From the NCBI RefSeq assembly GCF_011064595.1, contig NZ_JAALJI010000013.1:124001-188000 (forward strand): DNA of 64,000 nt, in the 5' to 3' direction. Both the position numbers and the translations under genes were made by a program. The stretch comes from Paludisphaera soli (GTDB lineage: Bacteria; Planctomycetota; Planctomycetia; Isosphaerales; Isosphaeraceae). Positions within the stretch are counted from its first letter, which is position 1, and the number at the start of each line of letters is the position of its first letter. The notes below the pieces were generated by a model that was given only the letters and a program-made list of their open reading frames with translations, was not told where the DNA came from and searched no databases. This document shows positions 8,813-17,689 of the stretch, piece after piece.

Positions 8813-9787
8813 TCAGAGCCCAAGGAAAACCCCGATCCGTCGGAACAGCCCCGCGCGACGCGGTTCGGCGATCGGCCGAGCCGCCTCGGCGGGGCGGTCT
8901 TGCATCCTGACCACCCGCTCGACGCTCCGGTCGACGTCCCTCGGCTTGCGTGCGACCACATCGGCGGGTTGCGCCCCGAGGTGCGTCAGCAGGGATGAGG
9001 CGTCCGTCCCTCGCGCCGCCAGGGTCTCGGCCAGCGACGCCGACCGGGGCCCGCCGGGGGCCTTGAGGTGGTCGACGAGGAGGGTGGTGCCGCGGCCGGG
9101 CTGGCTCAACAGGAGATCGACCCAGGCCCAGGATTCGCGATAGTCGCGCGGGTCCATCTGGTGCACCTCGTCCAGGGTCTCCAGCCGCCGAAGGTCCGGC
9201 CGCCAGCCTTCCTTGGCGTCGGCCGCGAGGCGTTCGAGGCGGCGTCGACGGTCGGCCAGGTCGTCCGGGCCGGCCTCGAAATACTCCGCGAGCCCCTCGT
9301 CGAGCCAGAGCGGGATGTCGCCGAAGCGGCCTCGCAGCAACGCGTGCGCGGCCTCGTGGCGAAGATCCTCCTCCAGCATCGGGCCCCGATAGGTGTAGAC
9401 GATCCGCTGCTCGTCCTGGGCCAGGAAGAAGGCGCGACGGGGTGGTAGCTCGGGGAAGTAGAAGCGGAGGAGGTGGAGGAAGGCATTGCGGTCGTCGAGG
9501 ACGTAGACCTCGATCGGGCCGGGGTCGGCCTCCTCGCCGCCGTTCAGGCGAACCGCCAGGTCGTTGCGGAGCCGGTCGAGCGCCAGCACGGGCGGGGCGT
9601 CGCTCGAGATCGGGTCGTTCGAGTACAGGACGAACGGGCCGGTCTTGAGCTGGTGGGAGGTGGGGAGCAGGGTCGGCCCCCGCTTGGCGACGGTCGAGCA
9701 GCCGGCCGAGGCGAGCCCGGCGAGGATCGCGATCCGCACGGCGAGCTGGAAATCGGTCGTTCGGGGTGTCTTGCGGGGCCTATCCAC
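8813..9787 (-). CDS. Putative exported lipoprotein with HEAAH metallopeptidase-like motif
   Basis: A 324-residue predicted lipoprotein. The GTG at 9787 has GGAGGGA six bases upstream, and the N-terminus gives a hydrophobic segment ending in the lipobox-like SAGC. About residue 160 comes RHEAAHALLRGRFGDIPLWLDEGLAEYFE, which has the HExxH zinc motif and a downstream Glu in the position of a third ligand (gluzincin, peptidase MA-like/DUF1570-type). Planctomycetes carry many such proteins. Proteolytic activity has not been shown for this group as far as I can say. It is followed on the same strand by nothing related; the upstream neighbour is the tandem kinase. Confidence 0.7.
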   Translation of the reverse strand: MDRPRKTPRTTDFQLAVRIAILAGLASAGCSTVAKRGPTLLPTSHQLKTGPFVLYSNDPISSDAPPVLALDRLRNDLAVRLNGGEEADPGPIEVYVLDDRNAFLHLLRFYFPELPPRRAFFLAQDEQRIVYTYRGPMLEEDLRHEAAHALLRGRFGDIPLWLDEGLAEYFEAGPDDLADRRRRLERLAADAKEGWRPDLRRLETLDEVHQMDPRDYRESWAWVDLLLSQPGRGTTLLVDHLKAPGGPRSASLAETLAARGTDASSLLTHLGAQPADVVARKPRDVDRSVERVVRMQDRPAEAARPIAEPRRAGLFRRIGVFLGL

Positions 9788-9810
9788 GTCGCGTCCCTCC
9801 AGGAAGCCGA

Positions 9811-11604
9811 TCAGGAAAGCGGGCGCCCCCGGCGCTCGTTCCGAGCCTGCTTGGTGCGGGTGGCGGCGTCGATGGCCCGCCAGAACGACTTCCACTCGCC
9901 CGAGCGCGCCAGCCGCTGGGGGAGGTAGGCGCGGAGGAAACGGAGCGAGGTGGTCCGCGTCCGCCCGGGGGCGTCGGCGAGGCTGACGCTGAGCCTCGCC
10001 AGATTCTGCACCCGACGGTGCATCGGCAGGGGGTTCTTGAGTCGCACGCCGACCAGGTCGATCAGCGTGAGCAATTCCTCGCCCGGGCCCGCGTCGGGTC
10101 GGATCAGGATGTTCGAGGCCTTGAGGTCGCGGTGCGACAGCGATCGTTCGTGGAGCAGCCGGACCAGCCCCGCCAGCGCCCCCGTGAGGCGGTGGACCTC
10201 GGCCTTCAGGCTCGCCTCGTCCAATTTGGGCAGGGACCGGAAGACGTGCTCAGACAACGTGGTGGCGTCGGGGTGCTTGACCGTGATCAGATAGGTCTCG
10301 TGAGGCAGGACCCCCTGGAAGGGCGAGAACCAGGGTTTGCGGCGACGGGCCACGAACGCCAGGTTTTTGGGCGTGGGGACGCCGCGGCTGGCCAGGTGCT
10401 GGCCTGCCTGCCACGACCGCCAGGCGCGCGAGGGGCGGAAGATCGCAAGGACCGGGTCGATCCACTTCTTGCGGTTGAACCGCTTGTAGACCACGGCGGT
10501 CGGCCGGCCCTCGACCATCATCGTCGTCTCGATCAGCCGGGTCGTCCGCGAGTCCTTCAGGACGCGGGCGTCCGGCGAGGCGAACGGGGCGTCGGGGTCG
10601 ACCAGCAGCGGGGCGACCTCGGACGGGTCGAGGTCGCGCGAGGCGATGCAGAGGGCGTTGCGCGATTTGTAGACCTGGAAATACTTGTTGGTCGACCGGC
10701 AACGCTTGCCCCAGCGTCGCCAGAGTCGCTCGGCCCACCGCCGCGTGGAATCCTCGACGCCTAGCGCGAACTCCCGCGGCGAATCCGGCGCGCCGTCGCG
10801 GGCTTCCAGATACGACTTGAGGAAGCGGCGGCGGTCGACCCGGCTGCTGCGGGTCCAGAAGTAGTGGTCGAGGAGTGCGAGGTTGAGGCGCGCCTTGGCC
10901 CATCCGAAGTTGCGGACCGTCCGGAGGGCGTCCAGATCGATCATCGTCAGGAAGGGCGTGTCGTCCTCGCCGAGGCGGACCAGGATGTTGCCCGGGTGGA
11001 AGTCGATATGCTGCATGCCCGCGTTGTGGAGGCGAGCGGTCAAAACGCCCAGGGCCGCGGCCAGGCTGCGCCGCAGGCGTGACCTCCGGGGCTCCTCGAT
11101 TTCGTGCAAGTCGCGCTCGACGAAGGCGTCGAGCGGGACGGCGTCGGGGACCTCGCGGGTGATCAGGAAATTGTCGAACAGGAACCCGCGACACCGCCGT
11201 TCGCCGAGCGCGATGGGGGTGATCGTCGGCACGCCGATCGACGCCAGGTCCTGCGAGCGCTTGCCCTCGTTCCGGCCCTTGCCCCGGCGGAACCATTGTC
11301 GGTACTTGGCCCGACGATCCGGCACCAGGAAGTGCTTGATATAGATCGCCGAGCCGGGGAGCTGCACCCGATAGACCACCCGATGGGGGCCCGACTTGAT
11401 CGTCTGGAGCCGGCCCTCGGCCTCCCATTCCTTCAATCGAAGGCCATCGGGGCCCAGAAGGAAGTCCCTCCAGCGCAGCGGGAGCCACCAGCCGACGTCC
11501 CCCGCCTGGACGAAGGTCCATTCGGGAGGCTTGAACATGCGGCCGGCCGGCGTCTCGGCCCGGATGCTGGAGGTCATTGCAGTCATGAGCCTATTCCGAT
11601 CCAT
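9811..11604 (-). CDS. Tandem WaaP/Kdo-kinase-like protein with two kinase domains
   Basis: A 597-residue protein with two lipopolysaccharide-kinase-like (WaaP/InaA) domains. Domain 1 has Lys90, the catalytic loop QHIDFHPGNILV (Asp201) and metal-binding IDLDAL. Domain 2 has Lys374, SHRDLKASNILI (Asp493) and LIDLVGV. Both sets of key residues are present, so both halves could be active. The start at 11604 overlaps the end of the upstream glycosyltransferase by 14 bases and has GGAG five bases before it; internal ATGs at 11586 and 11577 are alternatives. Coupling with a glycosyltransferase suggests phosphorylation of a surface glycan or lipid core sugar; this is inference. Confidence 0.78.
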   Translation of the reverse strand: MDRNRLMTAMTSSIRAETPAGRMFKPPEWTFVQAGDVGWWLPLRWRDFLLGPDGLRLKEWEAEGRLQTIKSGPHRVVYRVQLPGSAIYIKHFLVPDRRAKYRQWFRRGKGRNEGKRSQDLASIGVPTITPIALGERRCRGFLFDNFLITREVPDAVPLDAFVERDLHEIEEPRRSRLRRSLAAALGVLTARLHNAGMQHIDFHPGNILVRLGEDDTPFLTMIDLDALRTVRNFGWAKARLNLALLDHYFWTRSSRVDRRRFLKSYLEARDGAPDSPREFALGVEDSTRRWAERLWRRWGKRCRSTNKYFQVYKSRNALCIASRDLDPSEVAPLLVDPDAPFASPDARVLKDSRTTRLIETTMMVEGRPTAVVYKRFNRKKWIDPVLAIFRPSRAWRSWQAGQHLASRGVPTPKNLAFVARRRKPWFSPFQGVLPHETYLITVKHPDATTLSEHVFRSLPKLDEASLKAEVHRLTGALAGLVRLLHERSLSHRDLKASNILIRPDAGPGEELLTLIDLVGVRLKNPLPMHRRVQNLARLSVSLADAPGRTRTTSLRFLRAYLPQRLARSGEWKSFWRAIDAATRTKQARNERRGRPLS

Positions 11605-12742
11605 GTCGGCTCCGCCGCGTCATCCGCGGCGAGGCGGCCGTCGCGCGCGGACCGCCCACGGCCCGGGTCCTCTCCCTGGTGAAGTAGGGCGCGGGGGCGA
11701 TCCCGGCGTCCCCTCGGGCGGTCGTGCCGGCCGGCTCGCGGGACGGCCGGTCGGTCCCGGTCGCCGAGGCGGCGAACGCAGCTCCCCAGGCCGTCACCGA
11801 GTAGTTCGATTCGAGCCGCCGTCTCGCCTCGCGACCCATCCGGGCGCGGGCCCCGGCGTCGGCGCAGGCGCGGGCGGCGGCCAGCCATTCGTCGTCGGTC
11901 GTCGCCAGGAAGCCGGTCGCGCCGGGTTCCACCATCTCGACGTGGGACCCAACCGGGTTGGCGATCACGGCCAGCCCCGCCGCCTGGTACTGGAGGATCT
12001 TGAGGCCGCATTTGCCCCGGCTCCAGTCGTCGTCCGGCATGAGGCCCACGCCCACGTCGCCCCTGGCCAGATCCGCGGCCTCGGTGGCCTCGCTCCACGG
12101 CACGGGGACGACTTCGAGGTCGGCGAACTCCGGGAAGCGATCGCAGATGATCCGCAGCCGGAGCCCGGGGATCTCCCGTCCCAGCCGCTCCCAGAGGGGA
12201 CGTCGCGCCTCGATCCCTTTCAGCGTGCTCGACGACCCGATCCAGACGAGTTCGGGCGCGCCGCCGAGGGAGGTCGAGGCCTTCGGGGCGTACAGCCCGG
12301 GGTCGACGCAAGTGGGGATGGTCCGGACGCTCTCCGCCGAGGCCCCGGCGCGGAGGGCGCAGTCGGCGAGGAAGTCGTTGCCGGCGATGACGACGTCCGC
12401 CGCCTGGACCGTCCTGGCGAACCGGGCCGACCGACGCGGCGAGGAGGGGCCGCGGCGATCGTAGGAGTCGCGATAGAGGACCGCGTCGTCGAAATCGAAT
12501 GCCAGGTGCCGCGCGTTGCGGCGAAGCAGGGAGAGCTGCCAGGCCGGCAGCAGCTTGCGCTGGAGGATCACCGCGTCGAACGCGGCGGCGGCTTGGAGTT
12601 GCCGCATCCTCGGGAACAGCCCGCGCTCGAGCGGCTCGCACGTGAGCGAGCAGCCGATATCGCGGAGGGCCGGCTCGAACGCCCGGATCCGATATCGGCA
12701 ACAGACATGGTCCGGCGAATCGACCAGAGCGAGTAGTCTCAT
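11591..12742 (-). CDS. Glycosyltransferase, GT-B fold (family 4-like)
   Basis: A 383-residue cytoplasmic glycosyltransferase. The N-terminus (MRLLALVDSPDHVCCRYRI) and ELVWIGSSSTLKGIE in the middle, then GLKILQYQAAGLAVIANPVG and EMVEPGATGFLA, are the standard GT-B donor-site sequence features (the usual EX7E region is represented by KCGLKILQYQAAG). A GGAGGACGGG ribosome site precedes the ATG. It is followed, with a 14-base overlap, by the tandem kinase gene, forming a two-gene unit that probably decorates a surface polysaccharide or lipid. The sugar is unknown. Confidence 0.87.
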   Translation of the reverse strand: MRLLALVDSPDHVCCRYRIRAFEPALRDIGCSLTCEPLERGLFPRMRQLQAAAAFDAVILQRKLLPAWQLSLLRRNARHLAFDFDDAVLYRDSYDRRGPSSPRRSARFARTVQAADVVIAGNDFLADCALRAGASAESVRTIPTCVDPGLYAPKASTSLGGAPELVWIGSSSTLKGIEARRPLWERLGREIPGLRLRIICDRFPEFADLEVVPVPWSEATEAADLARGDVGVGLMPDDDWSRGKCGLKILQYQAAGLAVIANPVGSHVEMVEPGATGFLATTDDEWLAAARACADAGARARMGREARRRLESNYSVTAWGAAFAASATGTDRPSREPAGTTARGDAGIAPAPYFTRERTRAVGGPRATAASPRMTRRSRHGSE

Positions 12743-13067
12743 CCCGTCCTCCGTGACGGTTGAAGCGGCGAATCCTCGGGGCGTGGAGTCCGACTCTCGC
12801 GGCCGAGCAAGCGGATCTTAATCCGGATCCGGAAAGAATCCAAGCCCGAACCTGGCGCGTCGGGCGAGGCCGCGACGGCCTCCCTCGGCCCTCGCGTGAA
12901 TGCCACTGGACATCGCGTGGGCCGATTCGTAAGAATTATTCATGAACAGGCCCGAGGACGCGCCCTTCCCAGAGAAGTGCCGCCACGGCTCGCTCCCCGC
13001 CATGCCTCCCTGGGTCCGGCGGAGGCGTAGGTTTCCCCCTCATGCGGACGATGGCACCTCCGAATCG
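12743..13067. other. Intergenic region, no gene seen
   Basis: It separates the divergently read glycosyltransferase (-) and a small exported protein (+), so promoters for both are expected here. A slightly AT-richer patch lies near 12930 (GTAAGAATTATTCATG). I see no RNA gene or hairpin. Confidence 0.4.
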
Positions 13068-13418
13068 ATGAGAGAGACCTCGCTGGTCGCCTTCACAGTC
13101 CTGGCCCTGCTCTGGGCGACGACGCCGCTGACGGTGGATCGTCCCGAGTGCGGCTTGCGCTGCGGCCTGGCGATCTCCGGGGATCTCATCTGCTCCGCCC
13201 CCTCCCATCCCGACCCGGGCCCCTCGCTCCGCAGGGAGGTCGACGAGATCCTCGAGCGGGAGAAGAACGAGGACGATTCCGAGGATCCGTCGGAATACGG
13301 GATTGACCTGGATCGGCTCCACGGTGTGATCCCGGTCCCGCAGCCGAGTTCCCACGCCCCTCGGGATCATGCGTCGGCGATGAGCCGCGTCAAGTTCGCC
13401 TCGCCCTTGAGGTGTTGA
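13068..13418 (+). CDS. Hypothetical small exported protein
   Basis: A possible 116-residue protein starting MRETSLVAFTVLALLWATTP, which looks like a signal peptide. The mature part has two closely spaced cysteines (CGLRC) and a charged acidic segment (REVDEILEREKNEDDSEDPS). I do not recognise a family. The ribosome site is weak and an earlier ATG at 12942 is in frame, but its extension is basic and unlike a signal. It could be a spurious reading frame; codon third positions are GC-rich on this strand. Confidence 0.45.
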   Translation: MRETSLVAFTVLALLWATTPLTVDRPECGLRCGLAISGDLICSAPSHPDPGPSLRREVDEILEREKNEDDSEDPSEYGIDLDRLHGVIPVPQPSSHAPRDHASAMSRVKFASPLRC

Positions 13419-13701
13419 GCCGATCCCTTCGTCCAGGCGCCCCCGCCTGACCCGCTCCTCTCCCCTGTCCAATCCTTCGCCGGACCTCGCGGTCCGCCGG
13501 ACGCTCCGTTCGACGCGAGACGACGCCGCCGGGTGAACGTCTGAAGCCATGTCGAAGTCGGTCGTCTGAGCCTCGGTGCATCGCATCGGTCCGGCCGCCG
13601 GTCCGTCCCACCGTCCTCGTCCCCGCTTCCGCAGTGATCGACCGACCTTGCGCGGCGATCGCCCGGATTCTCCGGCCCGCAAGCTCGTAGGAGGCTTCCC
13701 T

Positions 13702-15243
13702 ATGTGTCGACCCTGCACCCCACGCGTCGCAACATTCGCCACCCTGTTCGTCGCGGCGTTCGCGATCGCCGCGGCGACGCGGGCCGATGACCTGAGCGGG
13801 CCTATCAGGTCCGTAGACGTCGACAACTCCCGGCTCGTCGTGCACGACGAGGCCAGTCAGCGTGACGTGGTGGTCTATTTCACGCGGGCGACCACCCTGA
13901 GGCAGGACGACGGCTCGGTCCAGCCCATCCGCAACCTGAAGGTCGGCACGACGATCACCGTGTCCGACGCCATCACGGCCTCGCGGATCACCGTCGCGTC
14001 CAGGCCGACTTCTCCGCCGGCCACGAACTTCTCCGGCATGCTCAAGGAATTCTGGCATAACTTCCGACACAACCTTTTCAAACCCCTGCTGCTGTTCTTC
14101 TACCTCGGCTTCCTGGTGCCGATCCTCCGCGTTCAGTTCGAGTTCCCTTACGTCATGTATCAGGCGTTGACGATCTATCTGCTGATCGCCATCGGCTGGC
14201 ACGGCGGAGAGGAACTGGCCCACCTCAACCCGGACTCGATCAAGTCGATCGTCGGCTTCATGGGGGTCGGATTCCTGGCCAACACGTTGATGGGGCTCCT
14301 CGCCTTCGGGCTGCTTCGGACGTTCACCCGGATGCGTCGGATCGACCAGGCGACCGTGGCGGGCTACTACGGCTCGGACTCGGCCGGCACCTTCGTGACC
14401 ACCCTGGGCGTGCTGGGAACCGCGCACGTCGCGTTCGACGCTTACATGCCGGTCATGCTGGCGATCATGGAAATCCCCGGCTGTCTCGTGGCCCTCTTCC
14501 TCGTCTCACGCTACCGAGCTCAAGGCATGGACGCGCTCGGGAACATGCCCGACGAACCCGGATACGACCCGGACGCCAGGCCCATCGCCCCGCCGGTCGA
14601 CGAGCACGGCCAGGTCGTGCACGCGTCCGCCGTTCAGGAAGAGACCGAACTGTCGCTGGAACGCATGGAGCACGGCGATGCGAACGGCGGGAACGGTCGG
14701 AAGAAGGGCTTCCTCGACGGCAAGCTGCTGCACGAGGTCTTCCTGAACACCGGGCTTTACCTCCTGTTCGGAGGTATCGTCATCGGGTTCATCAGCGGCC
14801 TCCAAGGCCCGGAAGTCACCCGCGCCGACGACAGCTTCTTCGTCAGCCTGTTCCAGGGCGTGCTCTGCCTCTTCCTGCTGGAGATGGGGATGACGGCGAG
14901 CCGGAAGCTGCGGGACCTGAAGACGGCCGGCTGGAACTTCGTGGCCTTCGGGCTCCTGGCCCCCAACCTCTTCGCGACGCTGGGCATCCTCATCGTCCAC
15001 ACCTACGCCTGGCTGACCGGGTCCGACTTTCAGCTCGGCACTTATGTGCTGTTCTCGGTCCTCTGCGGGTCGGCGTCCTACATCGCGGTCCCGGCCGTCC
15101 AACGGCTGGCGATCCCCGAAGCCAGCCCGACGCTCCCCCTCGCCGCGTCGCTCGGCCTGACCTTCTCCTACAACGTCACGATCGGCATCCCGATCTACAT
15201 GGAGATCGCCAAGGCCGTCATGCGCGACTTTCCGATCGGCTGA
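13702..15243 (+). CDS. sbtA: SbtA-family bicarbonate transporter with exported N-terminal beta domain
   Basis: A 513-residue protein. Residues about 120-513 match the sodium-dependent bicarbonate transporter family SbtA (PF05982): FLVPILRVQFEFPYVMYQAL, IGWHGGEELAHLN, GYYGSDSAGTFVT, FLLEMGMTASRKLRDLK and CGSASYIAVPAVQRLAIPEA, with about ten membrane spans and a polar central loop of about 70 residues. Unusually, residues 1-28 form a signal peptide and residues 30-100 a small all-beta domain resembling DUF5666-like OB folds (RSVDVDNSRLVVHD, LKVGTTITVSDAI). The ATG at 13702 has TAGGAGG upstream. No carboxysome or SbtB gene is nearby, so the role may be bicarbonate or another anion uptake. Confidence 0.85.
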   Translation: MCRPCTPRVATFATLFVAAFAIAAATRADDLSGPIRSVDVDNSRLVVHDEASQRDVVVYFTRATTLRQDDGSVQPIRNLKVGTTITVSDAITASRITVASRPTSPPATNFSGMLKEFWHNFRHNLFKPLLLFFYLGFLVPILRVQFEFPYVMYQALTIYLLIAIGWHGGEELAHLNPDSIKSIVGFMGVGFLANTLMGLLAFGLLRTFTRMRRIDQATVAGYYGSDSAGTFVTTLGVLGTAHVAFDAYMPVMLAIMEIPGCLVALFLVSRYRAQGMDALGNMPDEPGYDPDARPIAPPVDEHGQVVHASAVQEETELSLERMEHGDANGGNGRKKGFLDGKLLHEVFLNTGLYLLFGGIVIGFISGLQGPEVTRADDSFFVSLFQGVLCLFLLEMGMTASRKLRDLKTAGWNFVAFGLLAPNLFATLGILIVHTYAWLTGSDFQLGTYVLFSVLCGSASYIAVPAVQRLAIPEASPTLPLAASLGLTFSYNVTIGIPIYMEIAKAVMRDFPIG

Positions 15244-15844
15244 TCCGAGGTCGCCCGAGCCCGCCCGCTGACCCATCAGCCCGCGGGCCTCATCCCCTCC
15301 AGCTCCACCCGCTCCGCCTCCCCCCTCCGAGCCGTGAATTTCGATCGGTGCGATTTTCGTGCAAATTCCCAAGATCCGCGACCGAGAGGGGTTATCGGCG
15401 TCGTCCCTGTCGGCGCGTTCATTAGGTGGGCTTCATGCAGGCCCGATGCACGCTTGACAGGGGCCGTCGGTCTCGGCATTTTCAGACGCATCGAAGAGCC
15501 CGACCTGCTGCCAGGACCCGACGTGGGGGAGAGGGATTCCCTGCTCACCGTCGGGAGTGGTCCGCAAAGCCCACGCGGTCATCCTGGAAGGAACGGGCCT
15601 TCTCGCTGGTCGTCCCGAACACAAGTTGAGCGGGAGCCGGGCACCCGTTTTGCACTCCTGGGCTCGCGGCCTGGATGTCGAATACGATGCGCACCAGAGT
15701 ACGGCCCTCTCCTCCTGAATCGGGGGCGGCTTCGCTTTCAGGAGAGAGGATCGGCGAGACCTGTCCCGCCCTGGGTCCGCCGGTGGACGACATGGAGGTC
15801 GTCCCCGTCCTCGCCATCCGGTCCGTCCCCTCGGGTGCCCCACG
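15244..15844. other. Long intergenic region without recognisable gene
   Basis: Six hundred bases between sbtA and yjbQ. Reading frames of up to about 220 codons cross it on both strands but show no family sequence, ribosome site or conserved-looking start. The stretch 15340-15380 is locally AT-richer. A promoter for yjbQ is expected near its 3' end. No hairpin with a T-run was found after sbtA. Confidence 0.4.
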
Positions 15845-16267
15845 ATGAAATCGGTGACCGAGCACCTCACGTTCAACCTGCCCGTCCGCATGGGCTTCCT
15901 GAACATCACCGCGGAGGTCGAGGATCTCGTCCGCAGGAGCGGGGTGCTGGAGGGCCTCGTCCTGGTCAATGCGATGCACATCACGGCGAGCGTCTTCATC
16001 AACGACGATGAGCCCGGGCTGCACGAGGACTACAAGCAGTGGCTCGAAACCCTCGCGCCGTTCGACGCCTCACCCTCCCGCTACAAGCATAATCGGACTG
16101 GCGAGGACAACGCCGACGCGCACATGAAGCGTCAGGTCATGGGCCGAGAGGTCGTGGTGGCGATCACCAAGGGGAAGCTCGATTTCGGCCCCTGGGAACA
16201 GATCTTCTACGGCGAGTTCGACGGCCGTCGGGCGAAGCGGGTGCTGGTCAAGGTGATCGGGGAGTGA
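15845..16267 (+). CDS. yjbQ: YjbQ family (UPF0047) protein
   Basis: A 140-residue UPF0047 protein, the family also named secondary thiamine-phosphate synthase from a weak activity of one member; the physiological role is unsettled. Family landmarks are [23 protein letters not shown] (an His-containing site), [21 protein letters not shown] and LGTWQQIF-type ending here as [20 protein letters not shown]. The last 20 bases overlap the end of the SGNH hydrolase gene on the other strand. Confidence 0.93.
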   Translation: MKSVTEHLTFNLPVRMGFLNITAEVEDLVRRSGVLEGLVLVNAMHITASVFINDDEPGLHEDYKQWLETLAPFDASPSRYKHNRTGEDNADAHMKRQVMGREVVVAITKGKLDFGPWEQIFYGEFDGRRAKRVLVKVIGE

Positions 16268-17612
16268 GGTCGCCGCCGACCTTCGGGGGGCTACCCCTCG
16301 CCTGCCTCAACTCGAGGATCCGCATGAGCCGCCGCCCCACGGCGTCCGCCCAGACCTGGCAGCCGAGGGCCGAGAAGTGGCCGTCGCCGAGATGGCCGTT
16401 GAAGAGGTGGCTCGGCGTCGTCGGCTCGCCCTTCCCGAGCCTCGCCGACTTCTCCCGATCCTCGGCCTCGACGAACTTCTCGATCGGGTCGTAGTAGGTC
16501 ACGCCGTCGGGAAGGATGTCGGGAATCCGGCCGGGGTAGTGGGCCGTCTTGCGCGGGCCTTCGACGTGATTCACCCACGGCGCGGGAACGACCAGGCAAG
16601 GGATGGCTCGGGCGTTGCAGAAGGCGGCGATCTCTCCGATCCAGTAGCGGTTCTCTTCCCAGTCGGCCTCCCCGTCGAGGACCTCGAACAGGTCGCCGAA
16701 GTCGTTGGCGAACAGGCTCAGGACGACGAACTGGGGATCGAAGTGCTTGGCGTACTCCAGCAGGGTGTAGTACTCCTGTTCGGGCGAGTAGCCCAGGTGG
16801 CCGGTGTTGAGGATCTCCACCTCCGTCGCCATCCGCGAGGCCAGCACGCGCTTCAGGCACGCGGGGGGCGTCTGATCGTCGCCGACGAACAGGCCCTGCA
16901 TGTAGGAGTCGCCCAGGACTATCCCCCGGAGCGTCGCATCACGGTTCGGCTCGCCGCCGCGAAGGCCCCAGGAGTTCGTCGTCTGGACCGACTCGGCCAC
17001 GATCATCGCCCCGGCGGCCTGGGCCAGCGCGTGGAGGCTGGGCGTGTCCGGGATCGGGAAGTAGGCGAGGACGCCGCCGGTGCTCTTGAGGTTGCGCACC
17101 CAGATCGACCGGACGTCGGGCCGGAAGCGGTAGGAACGTCCCGAGTCGTCCGCCTCGAACACCGTCGACGGCAGCAGCAGCGCCTTGTCGAAGTTGCCCC
17201 AGCGCAGGAGCGCGTGATCGGGGTCGAGGCCCGCCGCGTCGAGCAGCTCTTTCACCTTCGGGTCGTAGGCGTCGTAGGCGGCTCGCAGCTTGCCTCGCGC
17301 CTGTTCCATATCGAAGAGGCGGCGGCGTCGCCAGTCGGCGTCGATCCAGGTGCGGGAGTCGGCCTCGCCGGTGAGCGTCGCGACGGCTCGGCGAGCCTGG
17401 CCGAAGGTCCACGACGCCGCGTAGCGTCCCGTCGCCGTCCCGATCAGGAGGCAGGCCGACAGGCACGCCGTGAGCCCCAGGATGACCTGCTTGAAGCGTC
17501 GGGCGAGCCGCTCCCCGCGCACGACGAAGCGGAACGAACGCTGGCGGAATCGGGGTCGGCGATGGAGCACGTGGGGGCCTTCTCGATCGGGGCGTCGTGG
17601 GGTTCCCTGCAT
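16248..17612 (-). CDS. Membrane-anchored SGNH/GDSL-like hydrolase
   Basis: A protein of about 454 residues with one N-terminal membrane anchor ([20 protein letters not shown]) and a large exported domain. The SGNH blocks are visible: block I LGDSYMQG (Ser236), an Asn in [10 protein letters not shown] (block III-like), and a late DGHFSALG (Asp/His of block V). The domain resembles the alginate-O-acetyltransferase-like/SGNH hydrolases of planctomycetes. The start is uncertain: a GTG at 17621 and an ATG at 17612 both lack a good ribosome site. It may act as a polysaccharide esterase or acetyltransferase. Confidence 0.78.
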   Translation of the reverse strand: MQGTPRRPDREGPHVLHRRPRFRQRSFRFVVRGERLARRFKQVILGLTACLSACLLIGTATGRYAASWTFGQARRAVATLTGEADSRTWIDADWRRRRLFDMEQARGKLRAAYDAYDPKVKELLDAAGLDPDHALLRWGNFDKALLLPSTVFEADDSGRSYRFRPDVRSIWVRNLKSTGGVLAYFPIPDTPSLHALAQAAGAMIVAESVQTTNSWGLRGGEPNRDATLRGIVLGDSYMQGLFVGDDQTPPACLKRVLASRMATEVEILNTGHLGYSPEQEYYTLLEYAKHFDPQFVVLSLFANDFGDLFEVLDGEADWEENRYWIGEIAAFCNARAIPCLVVPAPWVNHVEGPRKTAHYPGRIPDILPDGVTYYDPIEKFVEAEDREKSARLGKGEPTTPSHLFNGHLGDGHFSALGCQVWADAVGRRLMRILELRQARGSPPKVGGDLTPRSP

Positions 17613-17689
17613 CTTATCCACGAATTCGGGGCGAGGCAGTAGAATGGGAACTGATTCGCCAGGGCCGGGGATACGAGGAGAGCCGCACG

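Noticed and set aside
12936-13826. Minus-strand frame across the small exported protein and the sbtA start
   Set aside because: No family match, no ribosome site, and it would cover the start of sbtA. The plus-strand genes explain the composition.
15334-16011. Plus-strand frame covering the sbtA-yjbQ gap
   Set aside because: The peptide is random-looking, without ribosome site, and it runs into the yjbQ gene in another frame.
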